Notes: generated by a model not told the origin, from the sequence alone. A DNA stretch of 64,000 nucleotides from Epiperipatus broadwayi (GCA_028023455.1 JAQFVV010012544.1:2438396-2502395), one strand, 5' to 3'. Positions 12,688 to 26,935 are shown, numbered from the stretch's first letter. Numbers and translations are program-made.

Positions 12688-13495
12688 GGGGTTACTTAAG
12701 CTTCCATGTATTAGCGTGTTAGTGAAGGTTGAGATTATATTATGTATTAGTTAAATAATGGCCAGAGATGATATTGCAAGCATATTTGTAATTATTAATA
12801 AAGGCCTCAAATATGTTTTCCCTCCCTAGTTAATTATAAAGGAATATTTACAGATTTCATTTATTAAAACTAGATTGCTATTAATGAACCCTTCTGAGCA
12901 TGAGTAATATATGATAATTTGAGAACTGGGTCAAGGTAGTTTCTGCTGAATAAAACTATAGAATTTAGTGCACTTAAATTTGTCTTTAATATTATTATTT
13001 TATAAGCATTACAAATATGTTTTTACTAAACACTATTGTGTGTTATGACTTACTATGCTTTCTTTTAAATTGGTTCATGATTATAGACCATCCCATTATT
13101 TGGTTCAGATAGCTAGACTCCTAGAACTGGAACACGAGGGTCCAAAGCCATATTTCAGCTGCTCCAACGCACCAAACTAAATGTTCTTTATTATATGATC
13201 CAAGGGAACAGAGTACCGGGTACTGAGTGTCATAAATAACTATACATTTATATTGAAACCCTTAATTCAGTATTTAGCATCATAGTATTGGAAGCCCAGC
13301 TACAGTAACCAGTTCATTCTACCCTATTAGATAACTTCAGCATTGGACTGAACCTGGAATCTGGTTAACTAAGAGAATCTGTATCTGAGCATATTTATTG
13401 CTCAATGATAATATTGTAGAATTAGCAACTAAGGCTACATATTATATCATCCTGGTAATGTTTATCTTATAACTAGAAAATCCTGGGGAGTTGGT

Positions 13496-13550
<55 letters not shown>

Positions 13551-13888
13551 ACCCTCACTTCTAGGAAATTTGTAATAATAATAAATAAGTCTAGCTCAAA
13601 TAAATAATTATGTTCACTTTAAAAAAATGTATCCAATCAATAATAATATATTCTTTAATACTATCAATCATTAAACTAGCTTTAACTAATAAATAATAAT
13701 ATAGTTCTGTTTTATAAATTAAATAAATAAATATCTAATAAAAATCATGAGACTATGAAGTGAGTTTACAAGTGGCAAAACGAATACATTGAGCCTATAT
13801 ACCATAGGATACTACCTCAATGGTATAAGAATACTATCCCTTTCTATTATCTCAAACAACAAATCTATAGCATTCCTATGTCTTTAAC
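12686..13888. other. Non-coding stretch with microsatellite
   Basis: Contains a second (AT)n tract at 13,497-13,548. The block 13,060-13,400 is of mixed composition and could be an old repeat, but I could not assign it. Confidence 0.4.
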
Positions 13889-14151
13889 AATAATTAACTA
13901 GCAAGCATCACATGATCACATCTCCAATACTAGCACATAATTGTTTATAAACAAAGCAAAGCAAAACTCCATATAGTGGTGCCACCTGTGCTAAACAGAG
14001 TAATCAATGGATAATCTGGGGATATTGGATGAGTAGGCATTAGATAGGGATTTTATGCACAAGTCTTCTGGTATCCATTGATTACTCTGTTTAGCACAGG
14101 TGGCATTACTATATGGAGTTTTGCTTTGCTTTGTTTATAAATAATTAACTA
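13889..14151 (-). mobile_element. Family A foldback retroposon, copy 2
   Basis: Perfect 12-bp direct repeats AATAATTAACTA (13,889-13,900 and 14,140-14,151) bound a 239-bp body. Arms of about 70 bp (13,944-14,013 and 14,072-14,141) pair without gaps and share even the copy-specific stretch AAACAAAGCAAAGCAAAACT with its complement. The right arm reaches one or two bases into the duplicated target. The family tail (CATCACATGATCAC) is only on the left. The spacer (about 58 bp) keeps GATATTGGATGAGTAGGC on the direct side only, so the inversion junction is different from copies 1, 3, 4 and 5. Confidence 0.85.
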
Positions 14152-14159
14152 AGTAGAAT

Positions 14160-17100
14160 TATTCTTAATGAATTAATCCCAATTAATTAAAATTATCTCA
14201 ATAAAATAATCGTCATCTCTTTATCTAAATAATCTAACTCAAATAATCTCAGATTCTTTTAAAATAATTTGAAGCAATTATATTTATGTAATTAAGCATG
14301 ATAAAGGATTTAATATCATTCCCAACTACATCTGACTAACATTAATAATAGTCTTCAATGTATACTTTAATCTCATCTCTTTTCTTATTGTAATATTAAT
14401 CATGTATAATAAATAATAATAATATAATGTAATCTTTTATTATCCATATAGCATCTTAAATAAATATGTGGTACGATCTTATAATCTGAAAATATGTGGC
14501 AACTAAAATAATACTATAATTCTGTGTAAAATATTTTGATAGTTATTCTATGACCATAATAATGATATGATAAATGAAGTTTCCTAAAGAAAAATCATAT
14601 CACAAATATAACTCTTAAATAATAACTTTATTTATGTTGTGCAAATATTATATTTTAATTCAAATCATCTGTGACTATGTAACTGTGATGTGGTGAAATT
14701 GAATCAACACCAAAGTTTATAAAACAAACTTGACAAATTTTATTAACAAACTCAACACTAAAATTATTTACATTATTTACAATATTAAGGAATTTTGTTT
14801 ATTCACATTTATGTACTTTTCAAAAATAAATTAAATAAACTAAAATATAGGCTACAGAACATTCTTTTTAAAAATATCTATTATTTTTCAAAAATATTAT
14901 CATAGTATCTTTATTACATCTCCATTAAATTTCATTAAGTCAATATGTTCTAAAAAAAAATCAGATGAATTAATTATTTTATTATGGACTTATTCTTGTT
15001 TTTTTTTTTTTTAAATATATATATAATTTTATAATTCCATATAGTCATTCCTCATTAAATAATGATGTGAATAACCTTAATTAATATCATAACAATTAAA
15101 CTAAACTGCTTACTAATCATTACTTTAAATATCAAATATAATGTATATATTGGTATGTTATCATAAAATCACTTTTACAAAACTTATGATTACTTATATT
15201 CATTAAACACGATTTAGTTTTGTCCCTTTACTTGTAAAAAAAAAATGCATTATAAGTAAGTCTTTGAAAAATAATTAATAATTAAATAATATCTTTATAA
15301 ACCCCCTTTTAATTATCAATTATTTATTTTTATAAAAAAATCATTTTTAAATATGAAAAGTTTTATGATTCTTTCACTGCTAAAATCATGTTCTTATAAT
15401 CTTTACATTTATTTCTATCTTTACTCTAAATAACATAACTTATTCTGTATTTCCAAACTTATTCATAATTTCGTATTTTAAATACCATCTTTCACGTAGA
15501 TATATGGAATAAACTATAACTTTAACTTAATAACACCTTTATCAACTAATCCTCATGGTAACAGTGTATAAGAAATGAGGTATAACTTATTTGTCTAATA
15601 ACCTCCACTACTGAATATAATGTCCAGGCTATCTATTCAGCATTATGGAACATTAAACTTTAACACACAGAAAACAAACACTGCCATGAATATATACAAG
15701 CTATAGGGCTAAGTTATCTATACTTGCACAATCATCACTATAGTCTACCCTTATTCCCATATAAATAAACCCTATATAAAATATTATCTTGGTCTTATTT
15801 AATCTAATACTAAGCTATTATCATTAGAGATCTATCACTTTACATTGTTAAATTCATTCCCACATTTCTATAACAATAAATAAATTCATGCTTAAAAATA
15901 ACAATCTAACTGACTAATAAGACAAAATTATTTCATCCTTTAGTAACTCTCAAACCTAAGTATAAACAATCAGTATCAATGTCATACTTTAATACCTTAA
16001 TCACTTAAAATAAACACTAAGTTCAGTTATAATAGAATCATATACTTATATTTCCCTTATGTTTAAATATCCTTATAATATCAATAAAAGTATGCATATT
16101 CTTTAAAATAACTAAACAAATGATAAACTATGTGTATGCATCGTGTTTTATACATGTCCTTATACATCCACACAAAAAACAATAAAATACATTATAAAAT
16201 CATCAATGTTTTTAAATTGCTACCATAAGTAATCTCTGCTGACAATTACTTAGTTGATGTTTTCTGGATCACAAACTAAATAAAACATTTTAATTATCAT
16301 TTATTCTACATTATCACACTTTTTAAATAGATGAAATTTTTTAAAAAAATTATTAAAGAGTTTTTTTACAATAATAATTTAATCACTAGGTTAGTAAATA
16401 ATTTAATGTTCTATGTTCCTGCCCTATTCCTATTCTATGAATAAGCATAAATATGAAAGTAAAAAATAAATTTAAGACAATATTTACAAAAAGAAATTCC
16501 TTCAAAAAAATTCACTAAGAGAATGTCTTTTTCTCCTGGTACAATGTTGTTGATCACACTTCTGATGCCAAAACTATGCATGCTCTGGTATTTCACATTA
16601 CAACACAAAAAAAAATTCAAGATGACTGTTCCACACTAACTAAGGTAAGTTCATTTCACAAAATCCAGATTGATTTAAGTAATTATTATTTTGTCTCCAA
16701 AAGTTTAAATAATTCCATTGCTATGTAAATATAGTATTAAAAGTACTTTTGACATTTTGCGCTAAAATAATTTCCAAGTTCTTGTAACTTTTATCCATAT
16801 TTCCCAATGCTCACGTTTTCTGATACAGCATCAAATCAGCATTCCAAAATAGTTTCCATGATATAAATAAAATTCCATAAATAATTTAATAACTTTTGTA
16901 TGTCCAGCATACATTAATTTATTTTTACAGATTCCTTCGTAATATGATATGAAGCATTCTGCTATGATCTTAATTTTTATATATCTTTTAAAAATCATAG
17001 TCTTAAAATTAATTTTCCATATTCCTTCATAAAGAAATATTTCAGCGTCTTAAAATAATTCTTTTTGTCAGGTTAAAAAAAAAAAAACTTACTATCTTAT

Positions 17101-18500
17101 TTTAAATAAGCTTTCTGAATAAAAAGCATTTCATTTTTTTTTCATTTCCATTTCTGACAAACTTTTCTAAAACTCCTCCATGAAGTTCCTTTTACTAAAT
17201 TCACTAGTAAGTTAACATGACTGATTAATATAGGCAAAATTATGTGCCTAATAGAAAAATAATAATTCAACATTTTCATCCATAAATTTAAATTCAATGA
17301 TGGTTTCTTCATGTTTAGTTTGACGTTAAATTAGGTTTAATAAATTAGTAGGTAAGGAATTACTTAATTTTTAGCCTCACATCTCTATATCATGATCTTA
17401 TAAAAACAAATTACTGTACTTTTAGAATTTTAAAGTAAATAAAATTGACTATTACTTGTACACTTAATTGACCAAAGTTGTGGTAACAATAACAATGGTA
17501 TAATAGTGACCTGGAAATCCCTGTACACCTGTTTTATACCTAAAAAATTTACAGATTTGATTGGTCAATTTCAACAATGCTCTGCCAACTTATTACAGAA
17601 ACGCTGTATTAAAATTAAAAAATAAATGATGACTCATCAAATATTTACAAATTATTATATTATTCAATTACCAGTTAATTTTTATATTTTATTTACATTT
17701 ATCAAACACTTTAAAACAACTTTTAAAAATCATATCGTAATATTTATTATTACTTTTAACTTTTTTAAAACGTAGTTATCTTCTAAAACAAAATAAAAAT
17801 CTAATTTTTACTTATTACAATCATTTTAAAAACCTAACTTAATATTTATAACAGTTAATATTATTTTATTCTGGGATAGACAAATCTAATATTTTTAAAT
17901 CTTATATTAGAATTTTAAAATAGTTTTGAACTTTACTAGAAAAACTTCTCAAGTACATGTGTGAATATCTACACATCACGTGATTTACAAAATTACATGA
18001 GACGCTAATAATTTAACTGAAAATAAAATAAATGATTTAATTTACAAAATATTACATAAAAATAATATTATAGCAAAATTTAAAATAATTCTTTTTAATA
18101 TTATAAAATCAAAGATGCACTTGTCTCCCATATTATTACTTTTAATTAAATGATTTTTAAAGTAAAATTATTAAATATAATTATTATTAATAAATAGTCT
18201 ATTTATTTAACTTTACATTATTACTTTCAAAATATACTTTAAACATTTATTTACCAGACTTATTAATGCAGTATTTATTATGGCCATTTTCCCAACCATA
18301 CAACATTATAATTTATCTTTAGTTAACTTTTTTTAAAAATACTAACACAATATTATACAGCAACTATTTTTATTTATTCTAACTAGATTTTTTAAAAGAT
18401 CATCAACACATTATATACATCATTCCCTTACTTAGCTTTGAAATTTAAAATTTTCTAGTAAATTGATGTAAACAATTCATCGACAATATATATATATACA
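14160..18500. other. AT-rich desert
   Basis: About 4.3 kb of very AT-rich sequence with many short homopolymer runs. Open frames are short and of low complexity. No gene, RNA or element boundary was recognised. Confidence 0.5.
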
Positions 18501-18502
18501 TA

Positions 18503-19681
18503 CACCTGGGTCTCTTTTTACGCGGACTTATTTAACACGATTTTGAAGTTACGCGATTCATGTTTTACCGGAAGTCGAACTCTGATAATGCACTTTTACT
18601 TTAAATAATAAATTTTACGCACTTACATTATATTGAAAGTAATAGCACATTATTGAAATTCGACTTTCATCTTAGTAATTTCAATATTTTCAGTGCTTTA
18701 TAATAGTAAGATTTTATGCAATAATGAAATTAAAATCATGATTTCCACATTTTATGTATACACACTTTAAATTTTACAAGATTATAATGTAAATTTGTTC
18801 AAACATTGTGCGTGTTAATTTTGCATTTTAAATCACATTCTGTTTTTGCTTTTTAAAAAAGAACGTAATCAATTATTAATCATTTAGTGTCCGCAAGTTT
18901 ATTTTTAAAAGGTGAGTAATAGCAGTGGGCACAATTAAATTTGACAATTAAAAATTAAAATCTGATTTTTAATTGTAATTAACAATTTAAAAATTACTTA
19001 CGGTGACTTGAAATTAATGTGATGTAAAACGAAATTTGATTTTTAAACGGAATTGAAAATTAAAAAATTAAAGACAAAAATAAGAATTTAATTTTTAGTT
19101 GTTAGTTTTAATTAAATTTTTCCCAGCAGTGGTGAATAAATGTCTTTTTATTATCATAAGTCTAAGTTCACAAACAATTAATAAAATCATTGTCTCAAAG
19201 ATTAATTACTAATTACGTTGTCAACAGAAAACCATTAACACAATATGAGAGTGAACTTGGTGCTAGTTGTATTTCCTCTTGTGAAGAATCTATTTTTTAC
19301 CAGTTTGCAAATGAAACTGTTTATCAGCAAATAGCGATAATAATTAAAACGTGTATAAAAAATGTAAATTACTGTACTGTAAATTATGCATAAAAATATA
19401 TTATTTTGAATAAAATTAAATATAATAGTTAAAAAAAGTTTGTCTTGTATCAATTTTTTTCAAATTTGAAATTTTTTATTAGTCGTATTTTATTTCCTTA
19501 TTTTTTTTTTTGTGCGAATTTTAAAGTAAATTTTACATTGGTGCTTTGCTTTTATGCGAGTTTTGAAAAATCACAGTCCATATCCCCCCTTTTTCAAAGT
19601 AAGTTATGTCTATTTTTGCGCGATTTCATTTGCATGTGTTTTCTGAGGAACCTATCTATCACGTAAAATGAGACCCAGGTG
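18503..19681. mobile_element. pogo/Tigger-like non-autonomous DNA element
   Basis: The left end CACCTGGGTCTC (18,503) and right end GAGACCCAGGTG (to 19,681) are perfect inverted repeats for 12 bp and continue imperfectly for about 9 more (TTTTTACG against CGTAAAA). TA flanks both ends (18,501-18,502 and 19,682-19,683), the target used by Tc1/mariner and pogo elements. Near each end are several ACGCG, GCGAG and GCGCG motifs spaced by T-rich sequence, a pattern that recalls Tigger subterminal repeats. The 1,179-bp body has no transposase motif I recognise; a 67-codon frame at 19,190-19,393 is unassigned. It would need a partner transposase supplied elsewhere. Confidence 0.75.
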
Positions 19682-19738
19682 TAATTATAATTGAAATATT
19701 ATTTCAATTATAATTACAATATTGTTTTTAATTATTGG

Positions 19739-19740
<2 letters not shown>

Positions 19741-19806
<66 letters not shown>
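19741..19806. repeat. (AT)n microsatellite
   Basis: TA repeats with one GGATA interruption near 19,770. Confidence 0.95.
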
Positions 19807-19808
<2 letters not shown>

Positions 19809-20988
19809 CATGAATCTTGATCACAGATAGTAAATGTATGTATAACGTGCATTTTTAATAAGATGAGACTTCTGTACTTTAATTATCTTATTATTATTGT
19901 AATGCCTGTGTGCATAAAACCCCATAACCAATGCACATCTGTTTGTTATTATATTAATCAGTTTTATTGTTTAGTGTGTCTCTCATAATCCACTCCAAAA
20001 CAGATACAAACCATTCCCAAATTAATTCTAACTCAAATATAAGTTAAATATAATATTATTAATATACATGCATTATCTTAGTAAACCATAAGTGTTGAAA
20101 TGTGTCTTTAATATTTATTATAATTAAATTATTACTTATTTCACTGAGTCTCATGTTCCACCCTTTTCTCAGCCAGCTCACAAATTAAATTGAGACTGAG
20201 TGTAACCTCATATATGTCATCCATATGGTATTAATTCATGGAACACTAGTAAATGAGTTGAAGTGTGATCAGATTTGAGGTCTCAATCCCTCATCTGGAT
20301 CAGCTTTACTGTAATTTGCCTGAACTCTGGATTTTGTTGCATGAATGTACAAATATGATCATTACAATATTTATAATGTATACATCTAATATACCATTCA
20401 GCTGATATTGATGGCTAAATATAAAATTAATTGTCATGCAACTATTGAAGCAAGGGACTTTAGGTGCTTTTCTACATGTATGTAATACTTCCAATTATAC
20501 CATGATAGTTTGCCTCATGACAGGTTTAGTATCTAGCAGCTTCCAGTTCAACATGAACTTGCTGTTGCTTAATAATATTGCAAACAATGTGTGTATTGTT
20601 ATTCAGCTCTGACATTTATTAGTTTGTTATCTCATCTTACACCCAAATGGTCTGCCTACTTATGGCCAGATCCCCTTTCTTAATGTGAGTAATGAGATTC
20701 ATCTAGCCTCTTTATCTTTTGGTTTGTGTCTGCCATTAGCTATATTTTATCTAAACATGTATTCATTGTTCTGTAGTGATGAAATCTGATCAGATAAGAT
20801 TGAATCTGGACAAGTTCATTCCTTGATGGTAAGTTGAGCCATAATACAAGTAAATTCACTGTGCATAGAGAATATGATTTCATTTTTTATAATTCCTCAC
20901 ATTAGAATAAAAAGTTCAGTATGTGTAAAAAAAAACAATCAAAAGCTAATCAACCGATTACATTTTAAATAATGAGTCACATTGTCAT
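19807..20988. other. Non-coding stretch
   Basis: Less AT-rich than the desert before it from about 20,140 to 20,830, but no frame or repeat family was recognised. Confidence 0.4.
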
Positions 20989-21116
20989 TTGTTGTATTCT
21001 TTTTTTTTTTCATGTGTCATAGCATCGGCCGGGAAGCGAACCCAACCCGGGACAACTGCTTGTAAGGCGGCTGTGCTGACCTCTCAACCACCAACGCTTG
21101 TCTTGTTGTATTCTTT
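20989..21116 (-). mobile_element. tRNA-Val-like SINE, copy 2, with target duplication
   Basis: The body is 21,003-21,102 on the minus strand. In sense it reads a tRNA-like head with GGTGGTTGAGAGGTCAG (A-box region), CTTACAA anticodon loop (Val TAC), GGGTTCGCTTCCCGG (B box and T arm) and ends in TGACACATG plus a run of A. A perfect 14-bp direct repeat TTGTTGTATTCTTT flanks it (20,989-21,002 and 21,103-21,116); a few T of the left copy could belong to the tail. The element is only about 100 bp: a tRNA head with a poly(A) end and almost no 3' body, which implies mobilisation by a LINE machinery that accepts poly(A). It is better preserved than copy 1 at 1.7 kb. Confidence 0.9.
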
Positions 21117-22899
21117 AAACTAAGAAAAATAATTTCTGTCAAAATTTGTATTAAAAACAAAGCTGAATGAACAATGAAAAAACTGGCATTCTTAGTTTCT
21201 AGTGTCTCAGATCATCATTATAATTTTTAATCAATAATTTTAAAAATTAACGATTATGATGTAATCAATCCTTTTTATATTTTTTATTAATTTAATTTTT
21301 TAATTTTATTAATATTATATCTTTTAAAATGCAATATCAATATTGATCCGTATCTTTGGAGTCTTTTATTGTCAATGAAGTTTTTAAAATGCCAGGAAAC
21401 TAAACTTATGCTATATCTTAAATCAAATCTTTTAAAAATTATTCTTTTTAAAAAAACAATATTTATTTTATATACTTGTCTTTTAGTTTCTAAATATAAA
21501 CTTAAAATTAACACAATATTATATGTAATTGAGAGAATAAAATCCCTCTTTCTCCGCTGCGGATAAATAGCACTCTGTATCTTTAACAATAATAATTTAT
21601 TTTAGTCTTGACTTTTTGTTCAACATATGCTTCTTATTCATAGCCTGAGGAAAAATGGTTTCGAATTTTAGATTATATAAGTTATTATAATCTTTTTTCC
21701 CATTAAATAAATCAGAAGTTCTATAAAATTTAAAATAGAAAATCTAACGAATAAAATGGAAACACAAAAGTATCATTTAATAGTTTGTAATTCTAACAGT
21801 ATTTAACTAATTTGTATGAAACCACTATATATATATAATCAAAACATTATATATACAATTGGTTTTTCATCCCTATTATTTTATAATTTTTTTGTTATGT
21901 GGCAATTATTTCGAAATTTTTATTATTCAGTATAGGCCTATTTATTTATTAAATTAAAACAATTGTTTAAATCATTCCTGAATTACATTAAAATTAGTGA
22001 TCCACGACCTATATGTGATTGACAAAATAGAAATGGTAAACATATACACACAAATTTGAAAAAAATCATTTAAAGGTAAATGTACAAAAATTACAAAAAA
22101 AGAAATAGGATTGATATAATATCGTAAAATAAAAGAAATTGGTTGGATAAGTCAGAATTATAAAAATTTATCAATAATTGGTGATATAAATGATAATTTA
22201 TTACTCTAGGCAGATTATTAAAAATATTGCAAAAATACATAAATGGAAAAGAAAATCATGAAGATGATTACAAATTATGTTGTGCAATACTAAAGAAAGA
22301 AGTTGCAAAAGTTTTAAACAAAAATAGTAAAACATAAAGGTATCTAATATGAGATTCTAATTGAATTATTAAAGGCTTAGAGGGAAAAAATTTCAGATGG
22401 GTAATCATTAGATTTCAACAATGAAGGCCTCATGCAAGCAAGAATTAGTAGAGTCAAATATACAGATAAGATATTGCTGCTATTTTTGTAAACATGAAAT
22501 AGATATTATATTTAATATGATGTAGAAAAAAGTTTTCTGTTAACTGGAAGGAAAACCTTTGATTCCTGTTTGAAGCTTTGAAAAAACAGTGCAATGCAGC
22601 TATTCTTATTGTATTATTACTCAAATAGCAACAACATAGAAAGGCTGCTCTCCGACATACATCAATTAGTGTGCTGATACTTTATAACTGAAATACCAAT
22701 TGAGTTTTCTGAAAAGCATGATAAATGTGTGTGCAAATGATCTTTTTTATATAAATAGTTATTTATAAATCATCAGAGACAAGACTAAATTATGACTCTT
22801 ACTCCCAAAAGGCTGCAAAGTTATTTGCTAATACAGCAAATGTTTTTCAAAAGATGGTGATGCTAAAAATCTCCTGAATGTGACCCTAGATTGCCATTC
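21117..22899. other. AT-rich stretch
   Basis: No supported gene. Overlapping frames of about 65 and 100 codons at 21.29-21.59 kb lie on opposite strands and have no recognisable motif. From about 22.2 kb onward the sequence may be the start of the RTE-type LINE that is recognisable further on, but I could not align it. Confidence 0.35.
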
Positions 22900-24360
22900 A
22901 ATGATGATCATTTATTTATGTAATTACAACAACATATCAATTTCAAATGGCAGAAGATTGCAAAAATTGGAATAATTATTTAATATTAAGTGGTCATTGT
23001 TGGATTTGGTGAAGTTAAAAAAAGAAAAGGAACATATACTTCATAACAATGACCCAAATATTGGAAATACAAGAGGAGTGTGAGTAATTATAAATAAAAA
23101 GTGGAAGAATCATAGAGATTATATTAGACAGAATGGGAAAATGATATATTCAATTTAATGAAGGAAGTGCAGATAATTCAGTTTTATGACCCAACAAGTT
23201 CTCATTGTAATGGAAAAAGTAGAGGATTTTTATATGGATTCGCAACTGCTTTAGATCAAACCAAACAACTATTTAAAATGTCTATCAGAGACTTTAGAAT
23301 ATGAAAGTAGTGTGGGTAAATTTGATTACAGTGATAGAAATGAGGAGTACATAGACTTGTGGAGTTTGCAAAAAAAGAAAAAATGTATATAATGATTTTT
23401 TTTTTAAAAAAAAAAAGCTAAATAAAAATGAACGTGGAAGCATCCAAGTAAAAATATAAACTTATATTTTTATTAATAAAAAATATGTATTTCATGATTA
23501 TAATGTTTTTACTAGATTCAACACAGAGATTAATTATTAATTAGTAAGATATATGTTAATAAACTAGAAACATTAAAATTATTAAGAAAGTCAGATATTA
23601 ACAATTGATATTGCTAATCTTCAGAAACCCTCCAATGAATTTAAGTAAAAATTTGCAAATCATTTTAAAATATCAACAAACTTTGAAGATGATTCAGATT
23701 TGAGTGAAATCAATAAGAAGGTAACTTATATTGTATTATTGTACTGCAAGAAAGATGCCTGGTACAAAAAGACAGCAGTATAATAGTAATTGTTGTACTA
23801 AGATAAGAGATTATATGAAGAAAAGTAAGAATATGATCTATTAATAAGAATTGAATATTTAAAGTTTTGTAAAATGATTTGAAAAAGAATTAATAATGGT
23901 ATAAGAAAATATAATTGTGAACCAACAAGGTAAGCTATAGAAAAAAATAAAAGTCTTAAAGTACAAAAAAGTATCTTGGTTATTGGAAGTAAAGTTATTT
24001 CTGTAATAATAACATGGAATTATTACTAAAAAGAGAGATGGCATCATGAAATCTGCTGGAATAAAGAACACAAAACCAAATAACTTTTACAGTTTATCAC
24101 ATCTAAATTGCCCAGCATTTTAAATGAAAAAATGAGATGTCAATTAAATCTATAAAGAAGAAAAAAAGCTTTATAAAATGATGAAATTATTGATATACTT
24201 AAAGCAACAGTTGAAGAAATAGAAAAAGTAATGGCAAAGTTATATACCAAAGAAGATATTACAAATAGTATATCTAGCAGTTTTCTATCAGTTCTATATA
24301 AAATTTTTACCAAAATAATTACAATTCATTTACAATGAACTTTGGATAAAAGGTCATTGA
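22900..24360 (+). pseudogene. Decayed RTE-type LINE, copy 1
   Basis: The part from about 23,850 to 24,350 follows the better copy at 34,990-35,600 segment by segment. Shared pieces include TAAGAAAATATAATTGTGAAC near 23,900, the KxDGIIxK region (GAATTATTACTAAAAAGAG), the pre-RT segment around GCCCAGCATTTTAAATGAA, and the SxLYKIFTKIITI segment near 24,290-24,330. Frameshifts and stops are frequent. Only the linker and the first RT blocks are visible; the catalytic YxDD part and 3' end are absent. In intact RTE elements this region lies between the endonuclease and the RT palm. It is clearly older than the 34.9-kb copy. Confidence 0.6.
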
Positions 24361-24545
24361 ACTTATCGCAATGACTGGTGCATTTTAGGAAGCAGTTTTC
24401 TTTAAGAGTTCAAAGATAAACCAAAGGACTTATATGGAGATAACATTACATTGCTAGTCAAAAAATGAAATTTTACTGAAATTCTTCCATAACCATAGTT
24501 TCATCTATTAACAGATAGATCTTTTCAAGTGAAATTCAACTAAAG

Positions 24546-24703
24546 ATATATATAAAACAAAATAGCCTTCCCATCTTTCACTTCAAAAACCAACTTCCTT
24601 TACCATTAAAGACATTCTTTGATGTTTAAATACATACTTTGATGTTAATGAAAATTGGTTTATGAAATGAATGATGGAAAAGCTATTTTGTTATATATAT
24701 ATA
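24546..24703. repeat. Small palindromic element
   Basis: AAAACAAAATAGCCTTCCC (from 24,554) is an imperfect complement of the segment ending GCTATTTTGTTAT (24,682-24,694), and the match runs inward through CAAAAACCAACTT and its complement AATTGGTTTATG. ATATAT lies at both outer ends. Arms are about 50 bp and the centre contains a repeated CTTTGATGTT. Probably a MITE or a third foldback family; no target duplication was fixed. Confidence 0.6.
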
Positions 24704-24710
24704 TATCAAA

Positions 24711-26935
24711 AGAAGAATTAAAAAATATTTATTATTGAAAATTTATTATTCTGAAGCAATTAACTTATTTAAGAGTTCTTTTAATATTAAGGGTGGATGG
24801 GAAGTGAATGGATTTGTGGGTAATGGTTAATATTATATATATTGTATAGTTTTTGTAGTTCTTTACACTTGAGAAGTCTGCTTGTAGCAGTGAAACCTTT
24901 GGTTGTGTTTTAATATTATTTTTATGCTGGTCTAATTGAATTTTGGATTTGGGGTAATTTTAATTATATATTGACTAATTTAGCTTTATGCTTGTAATGT
25001 ATATATATAATAGTAACTTACAGTTATTATTATTTGTCTAACGTGTTTTATCTCTTAGGAAATTATTTATAAATATAAATTTTTATTTGACTATTTTATT
25101 ATGTGTACATATATATACATTTAAGTTTTAAATAATACATACCTTAAGCTTTTGAGTAAAATGCCAGATTTGAAGTTAAGAATAAATACTTATATATTTA
25201 TTTTATTTTATTATTAAATCTTAATGTCAACGGAACAATTGATAGTTGAGTTAAGCATGAACTTGGAATAACACACGAGCAGATTCGTTCGTTCTCTTGT
25301 TATTAAAAAGGGAAGAAAAAGAAAATCATTTCTCTTTAAAAATAACTTTTTCTTTTATCAATATTACTGTTCAATGATTGTAATTTAAACATTAACTTTT
25401 CCAAATTAAGATAATCTGTGGATTAAAAGTCTGCAAGGAAAATATTTTAATTTTCTATTAAATCTTAAAGAAATTGCAATATAAAATAAAAGAACGTCTG
25501 TTTAAGTTTTTTTTTGGAAACTACATTGTTTTAACACTTCCATTATTCTTCGTATATATATATATAAATTTAAAATAATTATATATATTAAGGATAAAAC
25601 AATGTGTAGTGAGTAGTATAATTATTACATCGTAAAAGGTTTCGAAACCAACCTTGCATGCTATTTTAAAATATTTTGAAATATTGGATATATAGAACGT
25701 CTAATGATAATAGAAAAATAAAGATTAAGAACATCTACATTCAAAGAATATTTATTTTATTTCACATTAATCAAATCATTGGATATTATTAACAGTTTAT
25801 CGTTTAGGGATAAATAAAATCATCATTATACCAATGGATTAATAATATACTTCGTAAAAGATCTTCATTAGGATGATGAACTATAGACTTCAATATCTAC
25901 TCTCAACTCTATTATAAATAAGTTTTCTTTATTATTTATTTATATATATTATAATAATGCTTATATTATTTTAATATATTTATTATTATTATTATCTTTA
26001 TTTCAAATTTGGCATCGCATCATTATATCTTAATAGGAAAATTATATTTATTATTAAATATAATTAATTGAAAGCTTGACATAATTCATCAAATTAGATG
26101 AGGGATATAAAGAATAGTTATTATTTGACAGATATCTTAAACAGGATTATATTGTATTTACTACGTAATATTGTAAACGTTTAATGTACTTTATTTATCA
26201 AAAATACATATAATATATAAGTTATACAATTGCAAATAGTACTTATATATTGGTAATTATGAAACATATAAATAAGAATGGTAAATAAATTAATAAGTTA
26301 CATAAATTATTAATTTTTGAACCCAGATATTGTTTTTATATATCTGTTAATTTAAACTATTTTCTTTAATTTTTGAAAGTTTATTATAGTATTGAGTTTT
26401 ATCATAGGGTATTAAATAAAAATATTATTTATTAATATTTTTAAAATGATAAAATTCATCCATATTTATTTATTAATATTTTATTATCTATTATATTATA
26501 TTTTTTATTATTTATTAAATATTGATTTATTAACTTTGTCTAATCATTATTGAATTATATTATATATATATGCTAGTATTATAAATAACATATGAATATC
26601 AATTGTAATTAATGCTTATATAAAGGCATATAAATAATAACTTGTTTTGAATTTTCCCTGAAGAGAGCTAATTGCAAATTCTCCATGAGTTTGAATATCA
26701 TGGCATAATGGTGACTGAAAAAGGGAGGAAAGATGGATGAACTAGTCTAAATTATATTAAAACTTATTTAAAGATTATTGAGCTAGCATAAAAAAGATAG
26801 ATATAATCATGGACTTAGTATTTCATTGATTCATTTCTAGCATTCTACCTGAAGACCCAAAGTTCGATTGTAGTGAAATGCATATCCTCTTTCTAGGGAA
26901 TTTAATCATCCCCATATATACAACTTAGATTTTAA
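24711..26935. other. AT-rich desert
   Basis: No gene or repeat boundary recognised in this AT-rich stretch. Confidence 0.5.

Noticed and set aside
21287-21589. Overlapping 100- and 65-codon frames on opposite strands
   Set aside because: AT-rich Lys/Ile/Leu/Phe composition typical of non-coding AT-rich DNA; no motif.
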